Shown piece after piece: positions 1 to 11,172 of a stretch of 64,000 nucleotides of DNA (its first letter is position 1; the number at the start of each line of letters is the position of its first letter). The notes under the pieces were generated by a model. It was not told where the DNA came from and made no database searches. It saw only the letters and a program-made list of their open reading frames with translations. Position numbers and translations under genes: made by a program. The DNA lies in assembly GCA_004519485.1 (NCBI GenBank), contig CP038130.1, positions 1,327,574 to 1,391,573 on the forward strand, in the 5' to 3' direction. This DNA is from Nannochloropsis oceanica (taxonomy: Eukaryota; Sar; Eustigmatophyceae; Eustigmatales; Monodopsidaceae).

Positions 1-1176
1 ATTTGAAGGCCATGGGAAAAGAGGTAGGATACGGCGTACCGCGGTGGTACCAGTGCTGGGTGCTGTTTCAGCGGGCATTTGTGGATAGTCTGAAGGACAC
101 GGACAAGTTTTTGGGGGGGCTGGTGCTGAAGGGGAGTATCGGGCTCTTGGTGGGGGTGGTGTGGCTGAAGCAGGGCCAGGCGGCGGAGCAGAAGTCGATA
201 TTCCCGGTAACGGGTGCTTTGTTCATAGCGACGACGTCCTCGGTATTGGACACGCTGTTTGCCTGTATCCTCACCTTCCCCTCCATGAAGACGCTGCTGT
301 TGCGTGAGTACAAAAACGGCAGCTACTCCCTCCTTCCATTCTACATTGCCACCCTCGGGAATGCCATTTTGTTCAATGGCGGGTACGCCCTCTTCCTCGG
401 CACGCCCATCTACTTCCTCGTCGGCGATCCTGGCAACGCCCATCTCCTCGGACAGCCTTTTGATGCCTCCCGGTACTTCCTCTTCCTCGCCCTGCTTGCG
501 CTCTTGGCCACAATCGGCGCGGCGCTCGGCCTGGCGGTGGGTGCATTGGTAAAGGACATCCAGCAGGGGCAACAGGCAGTTATGCCCACGGTGATTCCCC
601 TGCTCTTGTTCAGCGGGTACCTGATTCCGTTCAATCAAAGTAAGTAGGGAGTGATTGAGGGAAGGAGGGAGGGAGGGAGGGTGGGGCTGGGAAGGGCAGG
701 TACTGAGTTCACAGAAGAATGTGTGTCTTACGGCTGCTATCTTCTCCCGTGAGCAGACGCATATGCCACGAAGCAGGCCTGCCACTGACTTCGACTTCTT
801 TCTCTCATCCCATAGCCTTAGGCCATACTAAAACGCACTTTTCGTCCCCTTTCCTTCCCTTCCCTCCCTCCTTACAGTCCCCAACTACTTCAAATGGCTT
901 TATCATTGCTCTCCTTTCGCCTACGCCATGACTGCCCTCCAAGCTGTCCTCTTCCGTGACGTCGTCTTCAACGACTGTGGCGCCCTTCCTTGCCCTACCG
1001 TCTGCTACGGCGATCGCAGTCTCTGCTTCTCCACAGGAAGAGAATATCTTGCTTCTGTGAACTCGGACCCGGACAATTTAGGCAGGTCCTTTGGTATGCT
1101 TGCTGTGATATTCTCTATCTTGTTTGTGGTGGGCTATGGGTGTATGAGTGTGCTGGTCCGAAAGAAAACGAATTAA
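1..1176 (+). CDS. ABCG-type ABC transporter, C-terminal membrane part (partial)
   Basis: The window opens inside this gene, so the ATP-binding half lies upstream. Two exons are visible: to 639, and 878-1176. The intron starts GTAAGT at 640 and ends TTACAG at 877. Splicing in phase 1 gives a continuous reading (FNQ-I-PNYFKWLYHCSPFAYA) that matches the conserved stretch before the last membrane helix of the ABC2 membrane domain. Hydrophobic segments lie at roughly 110-180, 200-290, 340-420, 470-560 and 570-625, with another near 1090-1150. The position before the last helix and the SPFAYAMTALQ motif are typical of half-size or full-size ABCG (White/PDR) exporters. The substrate cannot be told. 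The reading frame is set by codons starting at position 3. The stop is at 1174-1176. Family is fairly sure; subfamily is not. Confidence 0.85.
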
Positions 1177-2048
1177 CCGAGGGCTACTTGAGAGGACTGG
1201 TGCAAGGGAGAGGGTTCTCAGACATGCGTATGTTGGGTGTATTATTATCTGTCTAAATGGCATTCACATCAATGTGAAAGGTAACTCTGAAAAAGCGAGG
1301 CCGAGGAGGAGGAGGACTATTTCGACGGCGCCAGGGAGAGAACGTGTGTAGAACAAGATCGGCGAGGTAGAGCATGTACCACTTGAAGGCGTGAAATCAT
1401 GCCGGGATAGAGAGGGCGATAGGGATGAATGGCCTCATTCATGAAGAAATAGAACAAGATATCGGATTCGAATGGTAAGATTGTAGGGTTATAAATATTC
1501 TTCTTGCCATTCTTTCAGGCTGATGCCGTTTTCTCCCTCTATCATTATTGTCGTTGCCTTTTTGCCTGAATTCATCATCTTCAACTTCCTCTTCCGTTTC
1601 CTTTCCCTTCCCCATTGTCTCCCCATAATCTAACTGGGGCTTCTCGTCTTGATTCTGTGTTTCGGGCGAAACTTCGCCAGCCTTATATAATTATCTAGAG
1701 ACATTGTGGGCCGCGGACCCCCACCATATAATGGTTTCAAGGATCTGTCGCAGAGAAAATAAGGGCTCTCAAGGCTTGCGCAAGCGGCACCAGCAACTTC
1801 GACGATTGTCAAATCGATTGATTTCATGTTTGGACATCTCAAGTGGTTTACGGACTATCGCAAGGATTACCCCGATGACCAAAATTCTATGGTTAATGCA
1901 AGGTCTTCTTATTATAAAAAGAAGAGTCTCCGCATCCCCTCCCGTAGTACGCCCATCAGTCCCACTCGTTGGCGCGGGATGACCGGCAGCCAAAGGAGCG
2001 GCTTGTTTAGAGCGGAATGGCGTCATCGTCCCGCGAAAACGCCAGTGG
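1177..2048. other. Intergenic stretch, no gene supported
   Basis: It holds the 3' flank of the ABCG gene. AT-rich spots with TATA-like strings lie near 1682-1693 and 1905-1917, but no convincing exon follows. The last 80 bases (about 1968-2048) form an imperfect inverted repeat that abuts the foldback element. Short open frames here have no family resemblance. Confidence 0.5.
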
Positions 2049-2374
2049 CCTGATGCCGGCAGCGTCCCCGTCATGCGGGGCGGGCTTATTTTGGTGCTCA
2101 AAATATGGTAGAAGGAGATGTCACTAAGCCGGTGACAAGGCTCGTAATGGTGATTAAAATCCCAAAAAAGTAAAAAGAGCTAAAAACTTACTTAACTACC
2201 TATACAGAAAGTTACCTATACAGAAAGTTATTTAAGTTTTTTGCTCTTTTTACTTTTTTGAGGTTTTAATCACCATTACGAGCCTTGTCACCGGCTTAGC
2301 GACATCTCCTACTACCATATTTTGAGCACCAAAATAAGCCCGCCCCGCATGACGGGGAAGCTGCCGGCACCAGG
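2049..2374. repeat. Foldback / MITE-like element with long terminal inverted repeats
   Basis: The left arm (2049 to about 2190) is nearly the exact reverse complement of the right arm (about 2231 to 2374). Both read inward from CCTG through a GCCGGCAGC motif, a short CCCCGTCATGCGGGG palindrome, and a shared block ending in TAAAAAGAGC. Only a handful of mismatches separate arms of about 142 bases. The loop holds a 16-base unit (CCTATACAGAAAGTTA) repeated twice in tandem at 2199-2214 and 2215-2230. There is no coding capacity. No clear target-site duplication was found at the edges. The structure is that of a non-autonomous DNA element of the foldback/MITE class; the family is unknown. The near identity of the arms suggests recent insertion or gene conversion between arms. 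Confidence 0.8.
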
Positions 2375-4695
2375 TCGAGATCATGCAACACGATCCTGGA
2401 GGCCCACAGGAGTTACCTAGCGAGAGCAGGAGAAGCCTGTGTGGGAAAAGCACCGGGGCCTGTCTGCTGATCAAGAAGCTTGCCAAGGGAGGTACAAATA
2501 CAAAATAATAATGCGAAAAGCCACCCGAGACATTAGATTAAACGAACTCACGAATTTTCACACGTGTAAAAATTCTTTCACTTTTCTTCCCTTCAAAGTA
2601 CTTTTAAGCGAGAGCACTCCTTTTTGCATTCGTTGCATGATCTCCTATTGAGAGGCAGGTCACGTTCTGCAGCTGCACTCGCATTATCGAGGCAATGCCT
2701 CCTTGACGGCGCGTTGTGTCTTGGCCAATGGGCCCTTTCCACCTCTGTTTATAATGTACGGAAAATGGCACCATGGTTCCATGGATCCACTGACCCTGCT
2801 CATCTCCCTTCAATTCTGCCCCTTCTATCCCTATGCTCTGCATTCCGGCACGTCGTCGGCCGCCGTGCTCTCCTCCGTCCGCTCCTTATCATCTTTTCAT
2901 TAACGCTGCTGCTTCTCATGGTCACGCCGTCCTCCTCTTATCCTTGTCGTCCACGGCAACGCCGAACATTCCCTTGTACTGTCCTAATTTTGGTATCACA
3001 AAGAAGAACCTCTACGTCCCCCATCTTGTCTTCCACGCTGGCGAGCCCTCCTCATCGCGGTTCTCGTTTCCACCTCTTCCTCGCTGGTGCTAATGTTGGG
3101 GCTTGAGCATTTTCCCTCCGGAGCGCTGGATTGGCAGTCCATTTTTCTGTTGTTCGTTGGTGGAGATTCAGATTGTGGAGTTGAGTTACGAGCACAGTAT
3201 TTGTGCGGGTAACGAAGGACTTGGTTTGACGCTACTGAAAAGTCATGCTCCTGGTACGCGACTACAGCATACTTTCCTTTCCTTGCTTTCTTTCGTTCGT
3301 CAGGGCGACGGTCCGAGCAACTATTGAAGCACTTGCACCTATATGAGAGTAAGGCAAACCTCTCCCACTATCACGACTCATAAAAAGTCAATTTTCGATC
3401 AATTTACTGTCACGAGAAAGATTGGGACACACCTACCTGTCCGCATAATCATCCATACATAAAAAATCTAAGTCGCGCTGACAGCTGGCGAAGCACAGAA
3501 TTAAGGAGCCCCTGGTTCCTCCCATCCTTTCCCCGTACGTTTCACCACATGTATATGCAATTTGCCTTCCGTCCGCGGCTGAGTGTCACGTGCCATAGGC
3601 GCTACAGCACCGCATGCGCAGAAGCAGGTGTCAGGGTGTGTGAGAGGAGAATGTAGGAGTGTGGGTTTATGTATGACGACACACCATTTCTGAGTGACAT
3701 ACACGTTGGCACTTTCTGTGTGTACATACGAGGCAGCAGTTGCCCTGATGACTGCGGCAGAGGTCAAGCGACGACTGTTCAAGTACTTTGCTGCCTCATT
3801 CCCACAGGCTGATGCACTCGCAAAAAATTGGCCAATCGTAGATTCATTATGAATCTACGTAAACCAGCGTCGAAAGACTCAAACCCCTTCCAAAAATCAG
3901 GGGGGGAAAAAAACCAAAAAAACAGTTTTTTTCATCGTTTTTTTCAGTTTTTCTGAACGTAAAAAAAAACAGAAATCACTACACAATTCCTCGACATTGA
4001 TTGCTTGTTGTTTGTTTGTTTGTTTGTTTTTCGCGTGTAATTTCTCTTTGATCATTGTGGCTATGCAACACGTCCTTTGTCTGAAAGGCCTGCAGGGGCA
4101 TGGCATCCAATGCTCTGAAATGCGTAAGGCGACCTATGCGTTGCTTGGCGGCTCTTCTTTCCGCTTGTCTATGTGTGTTTGTGGGAAGAAGGGGTCCCTC
4201 CTCTCCTCCTTCTACCACATGCTTCACGTGGTTTAAGCTCTGAGACTAATCTGTGTGCGCGGTGTTTGCGTGTGTGCGCATTATGCTTGGCCTTTGCTCA
4301 CACATTTTGAACGTACTCCAGGTTTCGTGCCTTGGAGTGTGGCGGTGGTGCTGCATGGAGGCCATGCGCAACTCAAAGATTTCTGTCCCTCCAATAATTG
4401 CATTGTGCGGGAGACAAGAAGAGCAGAGCAGCCAAATACCAGGCTGCCCTCAACTTTTCACCACAACAAGCCGCAGCCACCCATTCTATGCATACACAAA
4501 TAGCAACCCACATTCACACCCGACCATGCCTCAGGCAGCCCCTGCAATGCGTTGTCTTGCCTATGGGACATCGTCAAGAAGTCTCTCAGTCGCGGCGCAC
4601 AGACTGCCACGATCCTCCTGAGTACGCCTCATGAGGTCCATAGATGGGGTTCATGTCCATCACTAGCGACAACACACTGCCTTGCAGTCTAGACG
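2375..4695. other. Long intergenic stretch, no gene supported
   Basis: No open frame here shows family resemblance, and none gains support by splicing. The longest candidate (2624-3106 +) is biased and is contradicted by equal openness in other frames. An A/T-rich stretch with long A and T runs spans about 3900-3975. It is followed by a short (TTTG)n microsatellite at about 4005-4029. A small non-conserved gene or a non-coding RNA cannot be excluded. Confidence 0.4.
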
Positions 4696-4698
4696 CAC

Positions 4699-4707
4699 AT
4701 ATATATA
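4699..4707 (+). promoter_or_regulatory. TATA-like box upstream of the secreted-protein gene
   Basis: An ATATATATA string lies about 110 bases before the ATG at 4818. This is a reasonable distance for a TATA box with a short 5' leader. It is inferred from position and sequence only. Confidence 0.4.
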
Positions 4708-4817
4708 GGGGCACAACAACAGTCTGAAGCTCACCGCAAAAATTTATTCACTGTTCTCCTTTCCACCCCTCCTCATATTTTCTTACAGCCTTTTTTTGAC
4801 TTCGCCGCCAAGCTACT

Positions 4818-6501
4818 ATGTTTCGCCACTCTGCTCTCCTCTTTATGGCCCTCCTCTGCGTGGCAGGTAAGTAAGTAGAGAACGATATTTTGAGGGACTT
4901 CTGCCGTACAGAGCTTTTTATTATATCTCTGTAATATTGTCTTTTTCCTTTTTGAGGACACCCTCCTGGCCCTCCGGTAGGGCTATATACATACGGCGAA
5001 GCAGGCCAAAAGACACTGTACCGTGCACGCCTCACAACCCCAAGGGCAGGGCACTTTCGAATTAAAATAATGTATCACAACCTCACTTTGGTTTCTTCTC
5101 TTCTTCCTCCCCTTCCCTTTCTCCTCCCTTTCCCCTTCTCCTTTCCTTCGCCTTCTCCTTTCCTTCGCATGCTCCCGCTTTCCCTCTTCCCTCTTCCCAT
5201 CCCCCGCTCCCCTCCTCTTCCCCTCCTCCACATGCATTCATCACGGCAGATGCCCAGTTCGAGGCGCTGACCGTGAAGAACAAGACCAAGACAGGCAACA
5301 AGCTACCGAAAGGTGTCCACAACGACAAGACCAATCTGCGCAAGGTAGATGGCTTTAATCTCTGCACCCAGTCCTATGAGGCCTACATCGGCGGGACAGG
5401 TATCGCCGGTACAGGCGCATTCTCGTACCCCGTCTACCCTGGGGACTGCAATGAGGTATGACCAGAGCACGTTTTCTAGGGATTCCTAAAAGGGCTGCGG
5501 CTCTCGTTCCTCACCCGATTACGTACCGTGCATCTCACAATTATTATTGGACAACTCAAAATCAACAGGTGGACTCCACGACCGAGCAAATCGGTACCTT
5601 GAGTGCCACGTGCTCGGGCAACCCCTACGAGGGCACAACCTTCACCTTTACTGCCCTAGCAACTACCGAGAACTTCGTCAATCCTTTGCAAGACCTTAGT
5701 TGCAGCAACACAAACGGCTGCACTTTCTCCAATCCCGATATCTTTCCTCAATTCCTGGGAAGCTTGGTGAATAATTCCGTCATTCCCGATAACACCACTG
5801 CCGAAGAGGTGCAGACGTTTACGGATCAAATTTGTGCTGACATATTCGATGTAGTCCCGGCGCTTTCTAAAATTTCCCAGTGCTCTGCCGAGCTCCGCCT
5901 CAGCGGCGACAATCGCAAGAACAAGCATCCGGGGAGCGGCTTGTCGTTTGACTACACGACCAACACCACTTTAGTTCCCGGTACGTCGTTATGACGGTGT
6001 ATATGGACGAATGCATGTTGGGATAGAGGTACAGGCCCGATGCAATATCATTTATGATTGGAAAGTTCGCTTTTAGCAAAATGTCAATCCCTAACCCTAC
6101 TTTACTTTCCCCTCCTTTTATTCCATCACACTTTCTATGCAGCTGGCAGCACTTACACCACCATCACTCAATATGGACTTGGCGCAGGCCTCGGGTATCT
6201 GAACCCAATTTTTTATGTTGGTAATATCCAATTTTACGCTTACCAGGTGATCGACAGTATCACGTGCGTTGCTCGGCCTAATACGATTGACGAGACGTTC
6301 GGTAAGATCTACTTTGGAGCCGGCCGCTTCGCGAAGTACGCCGCATCCAAGGTGGCCTCAGTAGAGCTGGACACGGTTTTGGTTACCGGTCCCATCGCCG
6401 CAATGAATCCTGCCAACATTTTCGAGCTTTTTCCCCAGGAATGGGAGACCCAGCTAGAGGTGAACTACGTAAAGCCCTACCTGCACTCCAGCATGCTCTA
6501 A
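4818..6501 (+). CDS. Secreted protein of unknown function, four exons
   Basis: Four exons join in phase: 4818-4866, 5250-5455, 5569-5980 and 6143-6501. Together they give a protein of 341 residues. Donors are GTAAGT, GTATGA and GTACGT; acceptors are GGCAG, AACAG and TGCAG. Exon 1 encodes only a signal peptide (MFRHSALLFMALLCVA), with cleavage expected just after the first junction. The mature part is Thr/Asn/Gly-rich, with about eight cysteines and several N-glycosylation sequons (for example NNS and NTT in exon 3). There is no transmembrane segment near the C-terminus. The arrangement points to a glycosylated extracellular, wall or vacuolar protein. I do not recognise the family. The in-phase splicing and the clean signal peptide make the gene itself convincing; the function is open. 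Confidence 0.75.
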
Positions 6502-7809
6502 GGAAGGGCCATGGCATAACAGCTGTACAAAGGGAGTACGCGTGCATTTCTTCCAGTTGTCCGACACTTCCAGCACTCCTTTTACCGGTAAAGCCAGCAT
6601 ACATCCTCGTGTGAGGATCTGAAGTTGTTGAGGATATGTCTGTGTCTGTGTCTGTGCTCTATGTGCTGTGTGCCTTGTAAGTCGTGTTGAAAGGCTGCGT
6701 CCTGCTTATTGCTTGCATGGCAGATGGGGCTCACCATTATATGTGAAGGGCTGCTGCCCGCAGTTGGGAATTCTGGAGGTGCTTGTGTACCTGCAGTATG
6801 TGTGTTGTGTCTTGTGGGAGTTTGGTCTTGCCTGTGATCCAGGGCGCATGAATGAAAGAGGACAACTGCACGGATCGTGAAAGAAAAACATGTTAAATAG
6901 ACATATAGTTCCAAACACCTTTTCTTTATCCATTAGTCAAAACTTGTGGGCACGTGTGTGACAAAACCCCATTTCTTTTTTTTATTTCTTCAGGTAAGCT
7001 CTTTAATCTCCACCAAAAGATCACAAACAATTGAGACCAAAGTCTTGATACCCCAGAGCATCGGCTTCAGCTCTTGGGTGGCGTTGATGCCCACAGGATG
7101 TGACTTTTTCTTCCCAGCCGCAGCAGTGCACAGGTCCCGTCGTCGTATGTTCCATGAAAGCTTCTTTCACCTCTTCCTTGCTCCCTGGTTCTTGTCCAAA
7201 TCCAGTCAGTCTTCTACGAGAAGGGATTCGATGCCGTGTATTGCATGTTATGATCATTAAACAAGCTGGCGAAGACGGAGAGATACGTTTGGGGGAAGGA
7301 GGGACACCTTGGAGGGAGGGAGGCAGGGAGGGAGAGAGAGAGAAAAGGTGAAATGGCTGTGTACAGAGTCCGAACCGTATTCACCGCTCCCTCGACATTT
7401 CAATAGAGAGAATCATTCAATTCTTGCTGGATTATCAGTTTTGCAAGTGAAGATAAGGCCCCAGGCAAGCTCAAAAATTACGTCAAAGGTGTGCCGGGGG
7501 CCGGGAGTCGATGGAGAAAGGTAAAGAAGTCGGATGGACTTTGCTTGGCTGCAATTTCAACTTTTGATGCGAAAAAGCATTGCAGCCTGTTGTAAAAGTA
7601 CTGCATGACCTCATTCACTCAAACTTACTCTTGTACGCTCTCAACACGGCATTTTAAGGGCCGCAAGGACACCGCCATCAACCTCCCCAGGTGTCATCCC
7701 ATCTTTCTCAAACAAGTCATCCTTCGCGTGTGCCGTTCTATTACAGTGGACAGACCTTTCCTAACGCCACTTCTCTACCACCAAACTAATAGGCCAGCGC
7801 ACCATCACG
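6502..7809. other. Intergenic stretch, no gene supported
   Basis: This is the 3' flank of the secreted-protein gene and the upstream region of the folylpolyglutamate synthase gene. Short open frames on both strands look random in composition. A small GGGA-rich patch lies at about 7293-7345. The upstream end of the synthase gene (7600-7809) is open in another frame but does not splice convincingly into it. Confidence 0.45.
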
Positions 7810-9894
7810 ATGCGACGCAACTCCTCGACATCATTGGCCTCGTCCTCGCCCCCATCGTCCTCGTCGTCCTCGTCCTCGTCCCTATCTCTAAGCCTTGCAG
7901 CTGCCGTTGCGGTTGGCGCAACTGTCGCCACTGCCACGCTGTACTTCTACCACCGACACCGCCACACCCCCAAACACCGGGAAGTCTGTGCGGAAGATCG
8001 TGCCTATCTAGATGCACTCCATCACATCGCCTTGTCGCTGGGCGTACCGAGGCTAAGAACTCCAATATCCCCACAGCAGATGGACGACGACGAGACCCGC
8101 TACGCCCGCCGGGATATTTTTTTCACGCATTTTTTTAGCAATGTTCTGGGTGGGGACCAGAAGTATTACAAATTCGTGCACGTGACGGGCACAAAAGGGA
8201 AAGGTACTGTGTGCGAGCTGGTCCGATGCGGCTTGATAGCGCATGGCAAGCGCGTGGGTACATTTACCAGCCCCCATCTTCACACTGTGAGGGAGCGAAT
8301 CCGCGTCAATGACATCCTAATTTCCAAGGCTGACTTTGTCCGTCTCTGGGCAAAGGTCCAAAAAGCGCTGGCGGGTTACTCGACTGAAGGAGGGGGAGGG
8401 CATTGGGCCAATTTCTTTGACAAGGTCCTGGGGGTGGCACTCGCGTGGTTTGTGGAGCAGAGGGTGGAGTACATTATTTTGGAGGTGGGGATAGGCGGGA
8501 GGTACGACCCGACCAACTTTATTGCCCGGCCCGCTGTATGTGTAGTAACGAGCGTGAGCAAAGACCACACGGAAATGTTGGGTGAGAGTTTGGAGGCGAT
8601 CGCCTGGCAAAAAGCGGGAATTCTTAAGGGGGGAGGGGACACAGTTTGCCTGACCCCCGCAACTCCTGCGCAAGATCCTGCAGTCCTCCGAGTACTGCGA
8701 GCTGAAGCCGAAAAAGTCGGGTGTTACATTGAGGAGGTTATTTTAGATCCTCCCTCCTCCCCTACCCCCCCCTCTGTTTCCTCCCCACCGTCTTCTCGGA
8801 CTTCCTCCCCCCCGCCCTCGATCGCGCCCTCGCCGCCAGCCCCCCACACCATCAGAGGGGTAGAGGTGCACCCAGAAAATTTTGCATTGGCCAAGGGCGT
8901 GCTTAAGACGCTGTTGCTCTCTTCGTCGAGGGGAGGGTGGGGGGGAGGGAAAGGGAGGAGCCGGACAGTGCTGATGAGGAGGGGGTGGGAGACAAGGGCC
9001 TTCTGGCCGGGGAGATTCGAATTGTTCCCGCTACAGTTGGAGGGAGGCAGAGAGGGAAGAAGGACGGGAAGGAATGGGATAAGGTTACACAAGAGGAGAC
9101 CGAGGGAGGCATTGTTGCTTTTGGACGTGGCACATAATGTAGACAGCGTTGCCAAGCTGTTGGATGAAGTCCGACGACGATTCTTCCCGGGCTACCCCGC
9201 CTCTTTCTCCTCCTTCTCCTCCTCCTCTTCATCCTCAACCACCATCCCGACTGCTAGAGTGCAGGGAGGTTGTGCCTTGTGGGTTTTATTCGGTACAGGC
9301 AACGATAAAGACGCCAAAGGCATGCTCGATATCCTTCTTTCGAGCTCGTCATCCTCCTGTCCCTCTTCCCCCCCTTCCTCCTCCACCTCCTCCTCGGGCC
9401 TCAAGCCGCTGGACCGTCTCATTTTCTGTCAAGCCAAGCATCCCCGCGCTCGCTCCGTCGATGAACTCGCCACCTTCCTCCCTCCTTCTCTCCTTCCCTC
9501 CCTCGACAATCCACCCATCGAGCCGAAAAGAAGGAGGAGGACGAGAACGAAGAGAAGGAAAGGGGACGAGAGAAAGACGGAGGTGACGATTCTTTCTCCT
9601 GCTTCTGGTGCCACGCCGGACCTGGCGCTCGCAGAGCTGTTGGAAGACCTCGATCCAAAACCGGAGGAGGAGGAGGAAAATGAGGAGGGAAAGGGGGAAC
9701 AAGGGGAAAAAATGGTATTTGTGGAGGAGGAGGAGGAGGAGGAGGAGGAGGAGGAGGAAGAAGACGTAGTGCTGGTGGTATGCGGGTCATTCTATGTGGT
9801 GAGTGCCGCGAGGGCCTACCTGGCACAGCACCGGCCGGGAATGCTGCGGGAGACAGATTGGGCCTTTGAGGCTGACCCGCCTTTATACACGTAG
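7810..9894 (+). CDS. Folylpolyglutamate synthase / dihydrofolate synthase
   Basis: A single exon of 694 residues. The enzyme adds glutamate to folates with ATP, which retains them in the cell or organelle. The ATP-binding loop TGTKGKGT lies at residues 126-133, followed by the family motif TFTSPHL near 152-158 and VRERI. Next come LEVGIGGRYDPTN and DHTEMLG...IAWQKAGI. The C-terminal Mur-ligase motif LDVAHN is at 438-443. Residues 1-45 contain a Ser run and one hydrophobic stretch, a possible organelle signal or membrane anchor. Ser/Pro-rich and Glu-rich insertions (about 315-345, 455-475, 515-535, 620-665) explain why it is longer than the usual 430-580 residues. LDVAHN resembles bacterial FolC more than animal FPGS, so a bifunctional DHFS/FPGS is possible. 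The first ATG of the open frame was chosen. Confidence 0.9.
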   Translation: MRRNSSTSLASSSPPSSSSSSSSSLSLSLAAAVAVGATVATATLYFYHRHRHTPKHREVCAEDRAYLDALHHIALSLGVPRLRTPISPQQMDDDETRYARRDIFFTHFFSNVLGGDQKYYKFVHVTGTKGKGTVCELVRCGLIAHGKRVGTFTSPHLHTVRERIRVNDILISKADFVRLWAKVQKALAGYSTEGGGGHWANFFDKVLGVALAWFVEQRVEYIILEVGIGGRYDPTNFIARPAVCVVTSVSKDHTEMLGESLEAIAWQKAGILKGGGDTVCLTPATPAQDPAVLRVLRAEAEKVGCYIEEVILDPPSSPTPPSVSSPPSSRTSSPPPSIAPSPPAPHTIRGVEVHPENFALAKGVLKTLLLSSSRGGWGGGKGRSRTVLMRRGWETRAFWPGRFELFPLQLEGGREGRRTGRNGIRLHKRRPREALLLLDVAHNVDSVAKLLDEVRRRFFPGYPASFSSFSSSSSSSTTIPTARVQGGCALWVLFGTGNDKDAKGMLDILLSSSSSSCPSSPPSSSTSSSGLKPLDRLIFCQAKHPRARSVDELATFLPPSLLPSLDNPPIEPKRRRRTRTKRRKGDERKTEVTILSPASGATPDLALAELLEDLDPKPEEEEENEEGKGEQGEKMVFVEEEEEEEEEEEEEDVVLVVCGSFYVVSAARAYLAQHRPGMLRETDWAFEADPPLYT

Positions 9895-10330
9895 ATTGCT
9901 ATTGAATTACTGTATGAAAAAATTCACAGTAAAACCAGTTAGCGAGAATAGACAGCTATTGAAAAGGACTAACAGTGATGTAGGTGGGGTTAACGGAAGC
10001 ATGAGGTATTACCGCATGAACTACAAAAGCCAAGCAAATTACAGGAACATCCTCCCTGGCTCTTGACATTTTCAAAATTATTGTTTTTTCGTTTTGTTAA
10101 GGAGTCATGCGCAAAAAATGCGTTCCGTGCTCTCTCTCTTCCTCATCGTTCCCTCCTCTTCACGAGGCGGTCTAACGGCCAACCCTGCCGCACGATCCAA
10201 GCCGTTACGTCCCCGCACAACCCCCCACGATAAGAGTAAGCAACACGGCACATTAAAAAAAACAACCAACTACTTCACAGCCTAGTTTTACATTCTTAAT
10301 TTTGGGCCCAATTTATACCCGATGACTGTC
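9895..10330. other. Convergent 3' region, no gene seen
   Basis: This short gap lies between the synthase gene and the membrin gene, which converge here. It is AT-richer than its flanks and probably holds both 3' ends. A 63-codon open frame at 10094-10285 has no supporting features. Confidence 0.5.
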
Positions 10331-11172
10331 TCATGACACGGCCTTCCAGCAGACCCATAGCACCACCAACGTCAGACACATCCCCCCCCCGACGATCACT
10401 TTATCCACCGCATCCCTCCTCTCCGCCATCCCCATGATCCGACTGCTCATCCCAAGCAGGCTTAATATGTCCAACACCTTCTTCCGCGCGCTTTTCAGGG
10501 AACTCCGTTGATCTAGAAGGTTCGAAAGCGTCGCCTGCCCCGACATGAGTATGTCATTCATCATCACCCCACTCCGCTGATAACTTGCTCCTTCCTCCAT
10601 CAATTGATCCATGAAAATCGTCGGCGTCTCCCCATCCTGCCCCTTCTCATACCGCCTCGCCAGCAAATCCTCCCTCTCCTTCGCCTCCTGTACTATCCTT
10701 CCCCTTGACTGCAAAAATCGATCTAAGACCGTCCTTAGGAACATGGCCTCATTTCCCAACTCGCTTATTTTCCTCCTCCACTGTTCCCGCGCCCCTGGCC
10801 GTTCTTGACCAACAAGCGTGTTAAGGATGCCGATCTGCCGTTCGAGTTCGCTCAGACCCATAAATACGTTGTCGGGCGAGACATAGCCCAGTTCCACCTG
10901 TGGGTGGGAGAGGGAGGGAGGGGGGATAATTAGGAGAAGGCGGAAGGGAGCGAGTTAGGGATGACAGGACGCTTCAGGCTGAAGCCAATCCCAGGCAGAC
11001 AAGCATTTAGTGGGCACGGATGGCAGGTCAACCTTCTGAGGCGCAGAGGAAAGGAGGGCGGGAAGGAGAGGGCATGCCGTGCACAAGGCGCATAAAATAC
11101 CTGTCGGACTTGGCTTTGGAGTTCAAAGGCCAGCTTCTTGGTCTTGGGCAGTAGCTCTGCAACGGATGTCAT
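10331..11172 (-). CDS. BOS1: Membrin-type Golgi Qb-SNARE (GOSR2/Bos1)
   Basis: Two exons on the minus strand, 11172-11101 and 10897-10331. The intron reads GTATTT...CCACAG and carries a CCCTCCCTCTCCC tract before the acceptor. The product is 212 residues, the same length as human membrin. The N-terminus (MTSVAELLPKTKKLAFELQ) is helical, as in the Habc region. The SNARE motif includes LLDQRSSLKSARKKVLDI and LGMSSRIM. It is followed by a basic/acidic patch and a C-terminal membrane anchor of about 18 residues that ends the protein. Membrin acts in ER-to-Golgi vesicle fusion with syntaxin-5, Bet1 and Sec22. The order SNARE motif, MGMAERRDAVDK, anchor matches membrin better than Gos28. The gene is head-to-head with the mTERF gene. 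Confidence 0.88.

Noticed and set aside
2624-3106. 160-codon plus-strand open frame in the gene-poor region
   Set aside because: Ser/Arg/Leu-biased, overlaps other open frames of similar quality, and shows no motif or splicing partner.
10094-10285. Small ORF with a hydrophobic start between FPGS and membrin
   Set aside because: 63 codons with no other signal, lying in the shared 3' flank of two convergent genes.
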